Positions 35,345-41,135 of a DNA stretch of 41,135 bases are shown one piece after another; within the stretch, counting starts at the first letter, position 1, and each line of letters begins with the position of its first letter. The position numbers and the translations under genes were made by a program. This stretch comes from JBIKWM01 sp044356305 (GTDB taxonomy: Bacteria; Bacteroidota; Bacteroidia; UBA10329): assembly GCA_044356305.1 (NCBI GenBank), contig JBIKWM010000029.1, positions 1-41,135 of the forward strand. The letters are read 5' to 3'. Under the pieces are notes generated by a model that was given only the letters and a program-made list of their open reading frames with translations, ran no database searches and was not told where the DNA came from.

Positions 35345-35389
35345 TTCAGTTACCGAAATGATGGGGGCGAAAATACCGAAGCAACGCCA

Positions 35390-35812
35390 TCAGAACGGAA
35401 GGTCATCGCCCGGCTCAGAACCCATATTCACTTCTGGCTCGTTCACCTGCGATGGACGGGCTGAAGATTCACCACCCTGGGGTTTACCACCGAGCAGGGT
35501 CATTTCCTGACCTACAATCTCAGTCGTATAACGGTCAGCTCCTGTCTTGTCGGTCCACTTGCGCGTTCTGAGGCGACCCTCAATGTACACCTGACCGCCT
35601 TTGCGCAGATATTTCTCAGCCACATCGGCAAGTCCGCGCCAAACCTCAACATTATGCCATTCAGTGTTCTCCTTCAGATTTCCGTCACGGTCCTTATAGC
35701 GCTCGGTCGTAGCCATTCTGAAACTGGCCACTTTGGCACCATTGTCAAGAGAGCGCACCTCTGGATCGGCTCCGAGGTTTCCTATCAGTATCACTTTATT
35801 CACACTTGCCAT
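35390..35812 (-). CDS. ssb: Single-stranded DNA-binding protein
   Basis: 140 residues from the ATG at 35812; a GTG one codon earlier is less likely. The OB-fold runs from MASVNKVILIGNLGADPEVR through FRMATTERYKDR, NTEWHNVEVWRGLADVAEKYL and GGQVYIEGRLRTRKW to about residue 108. It is followed by a flexible tail and the acidic tip EPGDDLPF, which recruits partner proteins. SSB coats single-stranded DNA as a tetramer in replication and repair. The order mutY-ssb-gldE-gldD on one strand is the conserved Bacteroidota arrangement. Confidence 0.97.
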   Translation of the reverse strand: MASVNKVILIGNLGADPEVRSLDNGAKVASFRMATTERYKDRDGNLKENTEWHNVEVWRGLADVAEKYLRKGGQVYIEGRLRTRKWTDKTGADRYTTEIVGQEMTLLGGKPQGGESSARPSQVNEPEVNMGSEPGDDLPF

Positions 35813-35860
35813 CACTATTCGGATTTAGGTTGATGTTTATCAATGAGCCGTGCAATGTAG

Positions 35861-35892
35861 CAAAGATCACATTTCAATGTGCAGTCCTTCAA
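35861..35892 (-). promoter_or_regulatory. Possible ssb promoter inside the end of mutY
   Basis: On the minus strand TTG (35890-35892), 21 bases, then GATCTTTG (35861-35868) approaches the Bacteroidota pattern TTG-N17-23-TAnnTTTG. The first base of the -7 box differs. It lies about 50 bases before the ssb start. Confidence 0.3.
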
Positions 35893-36928
35893 ATCTGTCC
35901 GAAAGAAAATTCCTTAAAGGCCTTGGAAAAGCCATTTGCCCTAATGCCGCCAAAGGCACACATCCGTATCCCTCCGATTGAAGACTTGACACCGATAACA
36001 CGGTGATGCTGTAGTGTATCCTTCGGTGCGTGAGCAGGTGAATGCCTTCATATCTAAGCACCATTTTTCCCTCGGGAATGATGCCTTTCTCTGAAGCTTG
36101 AAGCACAGCCTGAGCGGCATCGGTGCATTCAATTGTGTCAATGTTCGGAAACTCGTGCAGCCCGCGCCAGATGTCTTTTCCCGTCCGCAACCTTGTTAGC
36201 GTTTCGCCTGCCCCGTTCACACACATGTACCAATGAATGTAGCGGTCGGTCACCTTCTGTTTTCCCTGTTTTATAGGGATGGATGTCTGCTTGCCAATGG
36301 ATCGGGCAACACACCCCTCGACCACTGGGCATTTCTGGCACAAAGGCTGGGCGGGTGTGCATACTGTGGCCCCTAACTCCATCAGCGCCTGATTGATGTC
36401 GCCACTACCAGCTGGGGCCATACAGTCCTGGGCCAAAGCGCGAATGCCGCGCAACACATCTGGACGGTCAACGGCACTTTCAATGCCGTGGTAACGCGCC
36501 ATCACACGTATCACATTGCCGTCCACCGCGGCCACCGGTTCATCGAAAGCAATAGAGGCAATGGCCGCTGCGGTGTAAGTCCCTATGCCTTTTAACGCGA
36601 GAAGTCCCGAGTAGGTCCTGGGAAAAACGCCATCATGCACAGTGCTCACCAGCTTGGCAGTAGCGTGCAAGTTCCTCGCCCTACTGTAGTACCCAAGGCC
36701 CTCCCAAAGACGCATCACCTCAGTCTCATCTGCCATGGCAAGCACATGCACATTGGGGAAATGCTCCACGAAACGCAAGTAATAAGGCATCCCCTGATCC
36801 ACACGGGTCTGCTGCAGGATCACTTCACTGAGCCAGATCAGATAGGGATCTTTGGTCTCGCGCCATGGCAATGCCCGGTGCGTTTGGCGGTACCATTTAA
36901 GGAGTCGGCCCACTTGAAAAGACCCCAT
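35867..36928 (-). CDS. mutY: A/G-specific adenine glycosylase MutY
   Basis: 353 residues. It removes adenine mispaired with 8-oxoguanine. WLSEVILQQTRV holds the catalytic Glu (E35). ALKGIGTYTAAAIASIAF is the helix-hairpin-helix, and VAAVDGNVIRVMARY carries the catalytic Asp. The [4Fe-4S] cluster motif C-x6-C-x2-C-x5-C is complete (CTPAQPLCQKCPVVEGC). The C-terminal part (about 230-350) is the NUDIX-like domain that recognises 8-oxoG (WRGLHEFPNID, HLLTHRRIHYSI). It is divergent from the HU gene with 132 bp between them and upstream of ssb with a 54-bp gap. Confidence 0.97.
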   Translation of the reverse strand: MGSFQVGRLLKWYRQTHRALPWRETKDPYLIWLSEVILQQTRVDQGMPYYLRFVEHFPNVHVLAMADETEVMRLWEGLGYYSRARNLHATAKLVSTVHDGVFPRTYSGLLALKGIGTYTAAAIASIAFDEPVAAVDGNVIRVMARYHGIESAVDRPDVLRGIRALAQDCMAPAGSGDINQALMELGATVCTPAQPLCQKCPVVEGCVARSIGKQTSIPIKQGKQKVTDRYIHWYMCVNGAGETLTRLRTGKDIWRGLHEFPNIDTIECTDAAQAVLQASEKGIIPEGKMVLRYEGIHLLTHRRIHYSITVLSVSSLQSEGYGCVPLAALGQMAFPRPLRNFLSDRFEGLHIEM

Positions 36929-37060
36929 TGTAAGCCTGCTTTATAATTGACTGGTTTTATGCTCTGAAAAAGAAACGCAGCAGTGCGTCACCACATGAAA
37001 TCCATGTTAACTTCGCGCCCCCCAAACATAGGGCACTAACACAACCAAAACTGTAAGGGA

Positions 37061-37354
37061 ATGACCAAGGCAGACATCGTTAATGAGATCTCGGAGCGTA
37101 CAGGCATCGAGAAGGTCCAAGTGCTTCACACCGTTGAAGCTTTCATGCAATCCGTAAAGTCTTCGCTCGCTAAGGGCGAGAACGTCTATATGCGCGGATT
37201 CGGCAGTTTCATTGTTAAGAAGCGTGCCCAGAAGACAGGCCGTATCATCTCGAAGGGTACGAGCATCACAATCCCAGCCCATTACATCCCTGCCTTCAAG
37301 CCTGCCAAGACCTTGGCCGACAAGGTGAAGAAGGGTGTGAAGGTGACCAAGTGA
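37061..37354 (+). CDS. HU/IHF-family DNA-binding protein
   Basis: 97 residues, the standard size. MTKADIVNEISERTGIEK begins the helical dimer domain. The beta-arm region shows VYMRGFGSFIVKKRAQKTGR and the late IPAFKPAKTLADKVKKGVK. HU-type proteins bend and compact DNA as dimers. TAAGGGA lies directly before the ATG. The last codons overlap the GTG start of the TPR gene (GTGA), so the two are translated together. A weak -7-like TAACTTCG sits at 37008-37015. Confidence 0.96.
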   Translation: MTKADIVNEISERTGIEKVQVLHTVEAFMQSVKSSLAKGENVYMRGFGSFIVKKRAQKTGRIISKGTSITIPAHYIPAFKPAKTLADKVKKGVKVTK

Positions 37355-38205
37355 GCCCTAAGGCCGGAATAGGTCCTGTACTTGTGCTGGGCGGTGCCAT
37401 CGTACTTACGGTGGTGCTGTACATGGCCCCGTACAACCCTTTGGCGAAAGCCGATGAACGGGCCGCACCTGCTGCCACGGTTGCAGAATATGACCTGTAT
37501 TCCGACCTGAGTGAGGCCCGCAATGGTCTGGACAGTGCCACCCTTGCCGCCATCGGGGCACTCGAAGCTACTGAGATAGGCACTGAAGGTGCCGCTCTCG
37601 ATTCTGTGGCTCACCTGTATGATGAGTTGCGCAAACCTGCCGCAGCAGCTTACATCGCCCGTCAAAAAGCGGAGAAGTATCCCACGGCAAAGAATTATGC
37701 CGAGGCCGGTTCGCGCTACCTGCTCTGTGCAAGGTTCATTGGCGATCAGGCTCAGAAAAAAGCCTGGTTCGCTGAAGCACGCAAGGACTTGGAAAAGGCT
37801 CTTAGCATTGACCCGAAAGACCTTGGCACTAAAGTGAATCTGGGTGTTTGCCTTGTGGAAGGAGCTGCACTTATGGGCGAAGCACCCATGGCTGGAATTG
37901 GTCTGTTGAAGGAAGTGGAGCAACTTGACCCGAACAATGTGGATGCGCTGCTCAACCTGGGATACTTCAGCATTCGAAGCGGACAGTACGACAAGGCCGA
38001 GGAGCGATTTATGAAAGTGACTCAGATAAAACCAGAGATAGCCGAGACGCACCTGTATCTGGCCGATCTGCACGAGCGCACTGAGAAATTCGAGGCGGCC
38101 ATTGCCGACCTTGAGACTTACCTGAAACTGATAAATGACCCTCGGAAAGAACCTGAGGTGAGAGCATACATTGAGAAATTAAGAACTAACATCAAAAAGG
38201 ACTGA
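37351..38205 (+). CDS. TPR-repeat protein with an N-terminal membrane anchor
   Basis: 284 residues from a GTG that overlaps the HU stop. GPVLVLGGAIVLTVVLYMA (about 8-26) is a single membrane helix, so the rest probably faces the periplasm. From about 120 to 280 the sequence forms TPR units, for example KKAWFAEARKDLEKALSIDP, NNVDALLNLGYFSIRSGQYD with KAEERFMKVTQIKPEI, and AETHLYLADLHERTEKFEAA. TPRs are scaffolds for protein contacts and no enzymatic motif is present. The gene is a regular neighbour of HU and RNase G in Bacteroidota, but its role is unknown. Confidence 0.88.
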   Translation: MSPKAGIGPVLVLGGAIVLTVVLYMAPYNPLAKADERAAPAATVAEYDLYSDLSEARNGLDSATLAAIGALEATEIGTEGAALDSVAHLYDELRKPAAAAYIARQKAEKYPTAKNYAEAGSRYLLCARFIGDQAQKKAWFAEARKDLEKALSIDPKDLGTKVNLGVCLVEGAALMGEAPMAGIGLLKEVEQLDPNNVDALLNLGYFSIRSGQYDKAEERFMKVTQIKPEIAETHLYLADLHERTEKFEAAIADLETYLKLINDPRKEPEVRAYIEKLRTNIKKD

Positions 38206-38207
38206 CC

Positions 38208-38303
38208 ATGCCCTGCGGAAAAAAACGTAAGCGCCATAAGATGGCCACTCACAAGCGTAAGAAGCGCCTGAGAAAGAACCGTCACAAGAAGAAGAACAAG
38301 TAA
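38208..38303 (+). CDS. 31-residue AURKAIP1/COX24-type basic protein (mS38/bS22-like ribosomal protein)
   Basis: A tiny ORF two bases after the TPR gene stop: MPCGKKRKRHKMATHKRKKR, then LRKNRHKKKNK, 31 residues of which more than half are Lys, Arg or His. This is the short form of the AURKAIP1/COX24 domain family carried by nearly all Bacteroidota. The domain is shared with mitochondrial mS38 and actinobacterial bS22, so it is probably a small-subunit ribosomal protein. It shares the HU-TPR transcript and is followed by two hairpins. It is easily missed because of its size. Confidence 0.85.
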   Translation: MPCGKKRKRHKMATHKRKKRLRKNRHKKKNK

Positions 38304-38311
38304 GTCTTGAC

Positions 38312-38332
38312 GGCAGGGGCTGCACCTCTGCC
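38312..38332 (+). terminator. Hairpin after the HU-TPR-bS22-like operon
   Basis: GGCAGGGG (38312-38319) pairs with CCTCTGCC (38325-38332) as an 8-bp stem with one G-T pair and a 5-base loop. It lies 8 bases after the TAA. The following tail (GCTGGCCTTGTTCTC) is only moderately T-rich. Confidence 0.6.
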
Positions 38333-38366
38333 GCTGGCCTTGTTCTCTCCTAACGTACATCTGCCT

Positions 38367-38400
38367 TTGGGCCGATACGCCATTGGTGTATCCGGCCCAA
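38367..38400 (+). terminator. Second hairpin between the HU operon and rng
   Basis: TTGGGCC (38367-38373) plus GATAC pairs with GTATC, a bulged C, and GGCCCAA (38394-38400). The stem is 12 bp with one bulge. There is no T-run after it, so it may be a leader structure of the RNase G transcript rather than a terminator. Confidence 0.45.
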
Positions 38401-38475
38401 TGGTGTTTGCACCCATCTGCGGACCCAATGCCCTATCGGGTCGGGCCGATGTGCGTACACCTAATACAACATAAA

Positions 38476-40026
38476 GTGAGTCTCGACCTAATCATATCAG
38501 ACCGTCAATCAAAAGTTGACATAGCCCTGCTCCGCGACAAGCAGCTCATTGAGCTGCATGAAGAGCGCGGCAACACCGCCTTTCAGGTAGGTGACATATA
38601 CATGGGCAAGGTGCAACGCGTGATGCCAGGCCTCAACGCGGCCTTTGTGGCTGTCGGCCATGAAAAGGATGCTTTCCTGCACTACCTCGACCTTGGTCCG
38701 CAGTTCAGATCGCAGCAGCGCTTCTGCGAGCTATTCAAAGCCAAGAAGCTTAACAGCCCAAGTCTCGAACGCTTCCGAAACGAGGCCGAGATACCCAAGG
38801 ACGGAAAGATCGGTGATGTGCTGAAGCCGGGTATGGAAGTGCTCGTGCAGATTGCCAAAGAACCAATATCAACCAAAGGGCCCCGGGTGACATCTGAGAT
38901 CTCTCTGGCCGGACGCTATGTGGTGCTGGTTCCGTTTCAGGACCGGGTGAGCGTGTCGCAAAAGATTCGCACCAACGAGGAACGCAGCCGCCTCCGGGAT
39001 GCAGTGACAGCCGTTAAGCCTCAGAATTACGGAGTCATTGTGCGCACTGTGGCCGAAGGCAAAAAAGTCGAAGAGATAGAGAACGACCTGCGCGACCTGG
39101 TGAGCCGTTGGAAGAACATCATTGAAGGTATGGCAAGTGTGACCGCGCCTGCCAAGGTGATTGGCGAGATGAGCCGCACCTCCACCATATTGCGGGATAT
39201 GCTCAATGCCGAGTTCAACAGCATTGTTGTTGATAGTCAACAGTTGCACGAAGAGGTGCAGCAGTACTTGCGCAACAAGGCCCCAGAGAAGGAGAACCTT
39301 CTCAAATTGCACAAGGGAAAACCTGAACTTTTCGAGCATCTGGGCATCACGAAGCAGATCAAATCGGCATTCGGTAAGCATGTCACAATCAAGAACGGTT
39401 CGTACCTCGTGATTGAGCACACCGAGGCCATGCACGTGATAGACGTGAACAGCGGTCCGCGCACCAACAAGGATCAGGACCAGGAGACCAACGCACTAGA
39501 TGTTAATCTGGAGGCTGCCCGCGAAGTGGCCCGCCAACTGCGACTGCGCGACATGGGCGGCATAATCGTGGTCGATTTCATTGATCTGGGCGACCCTGAG
39601 AACCGAAAGAAGCTTTTTGACAAGCTCCGCGATGAAATGAGCACCGACAGGGCACGGCACAACATACTGCCGCCCACCAAGTTCGGCCTCATACAAATAA
39701 CCCGTCAGCGGGTGCGCCCGGAAATGAGCGTGAAGACGCTTGAGAAATGTCCAACGTGTGGCGGATCGGGCGAAGTGGAACCCACTGTACTTTTCGAGGA
39801 TGGGCTTGAGAATAACCTGGCTTACATCCTACAGCAGCAGAACGAGGGCAGCCTTACCGTGCAGGTTCACCCTTACATAGGTGGCTATCTCACCAAGGGT
39901 CTGTTCTCGCCAGTGCGCAAATGGATGTTCAAATACCGCAAGAGAATCAACATTGAGACCTCGGCCGAGCTTCAATTTCTCGAGTACCATTTCCTCAATT
40001 CGCGTGGCGAAGAAATCAGGATCTGA
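38476..40026 (+). CDS. rng: Ribonuclease E/G family endoribonuclease
   Basis: 516 residues from GTG 38476 (VSLDLIISDRQSKVDIALL). ATG 38449 or 38428 would add 9 or 16 residues that do not look like the family. An S1 domain is at the N-terminus (VGDIYMGKVQRVMPGLNAAF, KDAFLHYLDLG). The catalytic part has HVIDVNSGPRTNKDQD and IIVVDFIDLGDPENRKKLF with the metal-binding Asp. The Zn-link CPTCGGSGEV is near the C-terminus. RNase G-type enzymes process rRNA and start mRNA decay in the cytoplasm. The 3' end overlaps the probable trmB start by 23 bases. Confidence 0.95.
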   Translation: MSLDLIISDRQSKVDIALLRDKQLIELHEERGNTAFQVGDIYMGKVQRVMPGLNAAFVAVGHEKDAFLHYLDLGPQFRSQQRFCELFKAKKLNSPSLERFRNEAEIPKDGKIGDVLKPGMEVLVQIAKEPISTKGPRVTSEISLAGRYVVLVPFQDRVSVSQKIRTNEERSRLRDAVTAVKPQNYGVIVRTVAEGKKVEEIENDLRDLVSRWKNIIEGMASVTAPAKVIGEMSRTSTILRDMLNAEFNSIVVDSQQLHEEVQQYLRNKAPEKENLLKLHKGKPELFEHLGITKQIKSAFGKHVTIKNGSYLVIEHTEAMHVIDVNSGPRTNKDQDQETNALDVNLEAAREVARQLRLRDMGGIIVVDFIDLGDPENRKKLFDKLRDEMSTDRARHNILPPTKFGLIQITRQRVRPEMSVKTLEKCPTCGGSGEVEPTVLFEDGLENNLAYILQQQNEGSLTVQVHPYIGGYLTKGLFSPVRKWMFKYRKRINIETSAELQFLEYHFLNSRGEEIRI

Positions 40027-40714
40027 AACGGAGCTGAGCAAGAAGTTGGCCCGATTCAATGATGTGGCCAATTTTTCTAACTGTGTGCAGGTGCCCGCAC
40101 CTCATGTGCTCGAAAATTTCCCGTTGAGAGGCCAGTGGGCCAACGCGCACTTTGGTAACAGCAATCCTATTACGCTTGAGCTGGCCTGTGGCAAGGGCGA
40201 GTACAGCTTGGGTCAGGGAAGGCTCTTTGCTGAAAGGAATTTCATCGGGGTCGATATAAAAGGCAACCGACTATGGTGCGGTGCCAAGGCTGCATTAGAT
40301 GAAGGCCTTACCAATGTGGCGTACCTTCGTACCCACATCGACCACATAGACCGCATCTTCGGCCCGGACGAGATTGATTCCATTTGGGTAGTGTTTGCTG
40401 ATCCGCAGCCCGGCAAGGCACGCAAGCGTCTCACCTCGCCCATGTTCATTGACCGATACAGGCGCGTTCTCAAGCCCGGTGGCACTCTGCACCTCAAGAC
40501 AGACAGCGAACTGCTCTACACTTATACCTTAGAAGTAATTGAGGATTTCGGCCTCAAACTGGTCTGCCGTGCCGATGATCTATATGCCGACCTCGCCAGT
40601 GGCACCCACCCACACCTGAATAAAATGGCCGATGTGCTGCGCATCAAGACTTACTATGAAGGACTGTGGGAACGTGAGGGACGCACCATAAGGTACCTCG
40701 CCTGCACCCTATGA
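40004..40714 (+). CDS. trmB: tRNA (guanine-N7)-methyltransferase
   Basis: 236 residues from GTG 40004 (VAKKSGSETELSKKLARFND), the best fit to the Bacteroidota N-terminus. Upstream codons lie inside rng and look random. The SAM-binding motif is ITLELACGKGEYSLGQGR. FIGVDIKGNRLWCGAKAAL and the tRNA/catalytic block VVFADPQPGKARKRLTSP follow; the usual PDPQ reads ADPQ, so Pro is replaced but Asp is kept. LKPGGTLHLKTDSE completes the fold. It makes m7G46 in tRNA. Its stop overlaps the next start (ATGA). Confidence 0.93.
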   Translation: MAKKSGSETELSKKLARFNDVANFSNCVQVPAPHVLENFPLRGQWANAHFGNSNPITLELACGKGEYSLGQGRLFAERNFIGVDIKGNRLWCGAKAALDEGLTNVAYLRTHIDHIDRIFGPDEIDSIWVVFADPQPGKARKRLTSPMFIDRYRRVLKPGGTLHLKTDSELLYTYTLEVIEDFGLKLVCRADDLYADLASGTHPHLNKMADVLRIKTYYEGLWEREGRTIRYLACTL

Positions 40715-41052
40715 AAGCTGACAGCAACAGCTTTTTCTGCGATGTGTGGGACGTGGCCCGAGCGGTGCCCCATGGCCGCGTGACCAGCTATGGTGCCATA
40801 GCCCGTTACCTGGGCAGTGCACGCAGCGCCCGCATGGTGGGTTGGGCAATGAACGCCGCCCACACCGCTGAACAGCCCGTGCCGGCACACCGGGTGGTGA
40901 ACCGCAACGGTCAATTGAGCGGCAAGCACCATTTTCCCGGTTCGAACCTCATGTGCCAACTACTGGAAAGCGAAGGCGTGGAGGTGAAAGATGATCAGGT
41001 TGTGCAGTTCAGTCAGTTATTCTGGGATCCGATGGTGGAACTTAAGTTTTGA
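40711..41052 (+). CDS. Alkyltransferase-like protein (MGMT family, active Cys replaced by Ala)
   Basis: 113 residues, the size of a lone MGMT DNA-binding domain. FFCDVWDVARAVPHGRVTSYG and IARYLGSARSARMVGWAMNA match the family, but the active block reads PVPAHRVVNRNGQLSG, with Ala where methyltransferases have PCHR. Such proteins cannot take the alkyl group. They bind O6-alkylguanine and flag it for nucleotide excision repair. It is coupled to trmB through ATGA, which may be positional only. Confidence 0.92.
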   Translation: MKADSNSFFCDVWDVARAVPHGRVTSYGAIARYLGSARSARMVGWAMNAAHTAEQPVPAHRVVNRNGQLSGKHHFPGSNLMCQLLESEGVEVKDDQVVQFSQLFWDPMVELKF

Positions 41053-41054
41053 TT

Positions 41055-41135
41055 CTACGGAATATCAAAGTAATAGCTCATTGATCGCAACTCGTCTATT
41101 TCAATTGGTTGCAATGATTGAGTAGACCATTGGAA
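41055..41135 (-). CDS. C-terminal end of an unidentified minus-strand gene (partial)
   Basis: On the minus strand the frame is open from the window edge to a TAG at 41055-41057 and ends LQPIEIDELRSMSYYFDIP. 30 of 81 bases are G or C, far below the neighbouring genes. The fragment is too short to assign a family; it could also be non-coding. Confidence 0.4.
   Translation of the reverse strand, partial: FQWSTQSLQPIEIDELRSMSYYFDIP

Overview
The window looks like a chromosomal piece of a GC-rich member of the Bacteroidota, most likely a Flavobacteriia-like lineage. The evidence is a neighbouring gldD-gldE pair, a giant protein ending in a type IX secretion (T9SS) sorting domain, Bacteroidota-type starts with few Shine-Dalgarno sites, and the typical Bacteroidota neighbourhood gldD-gldE-ssb-mutY / HU-TPR-rng. 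No rRNA, tRNA or CRISPR array was seen. I cannot name a genus.

Left edge (1-671). An AT-rich fragment (57 of 165 bases G+C) encodes the end of a T9SS tail. It is followed directly by a 132-nt imperfect palindrome that resembles an integron attC site, then about 370 nt of non-coding sequence with short hairpins. From 672 the sequence is GC-rich chromosome: an AddA/RecB-like helicase-nuclease, convergent with the dITP/XTP pyrophosphatase gene rdgB.

Surface and secretion region (4573-23099). A 9.3-kb minus-strand gene encodes a 3084-residue T9SS cell-surface protein. It has a beta-helix-like N-terminus with long glycine-rich loops, 15 tandem domains of about 82 residues in two interleaved subfamilies, further Ig/PKD-like domains and a sorting tail. 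Upstream on the same strand lie a membrane fatty-acid-desaturase-like protein, a GNAT-like protein and a 1146-residue FG-GAP/ASPIC-UnbV protein. Divergent from these is a translationally coupled trio: a vanadium-haloperoxidase/PAP2-like protein, a 167-residue exported protein of unknown function and a second FG-GAP/ASPIC-UnbV protein.

Glycan region (23092-28008). It holds a NeuD/PglD-like acetyltransferase and a DPM1/ArnC-like glycosyltransferase on the minus strand. A TMTC/PMT-like membrane glycosyltransferase with TPRs and a PhyH-type dioxygenase are on the plus strand, followed by another family 2 glycosyltransferase on the minus strand. The gene set suggests lipid-linked sugar transfer to exported proteins or a surface glycan. 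That is inference.

Storage and core region (28051-41135). This holds mscL; a divergent cyanophycinase/cyanophycin synthetase pair (cphB/cphA), which suggests storage of nitrogen and carbon as an Arg-Asp polymer; heme A synthase; gldE-gldD; ssb; and mutY. Divergent from mutY is a plus-strand run: HU, a TPR protein, a 31-residue mS38/bS22-like basic protein, RNase G, trmB and an alkyltransferase-like protein in which alanine replaces the active cysteine. The last 81 bases are AT-rich and hold the end of an unidentified minus-strand gene.

The most unusual items are the attC-like site at the left edge, the architecture of the giant surface protein, the TMTC-like glycosylation locus, and the cyanophycin pair in a Bacteroidota background.
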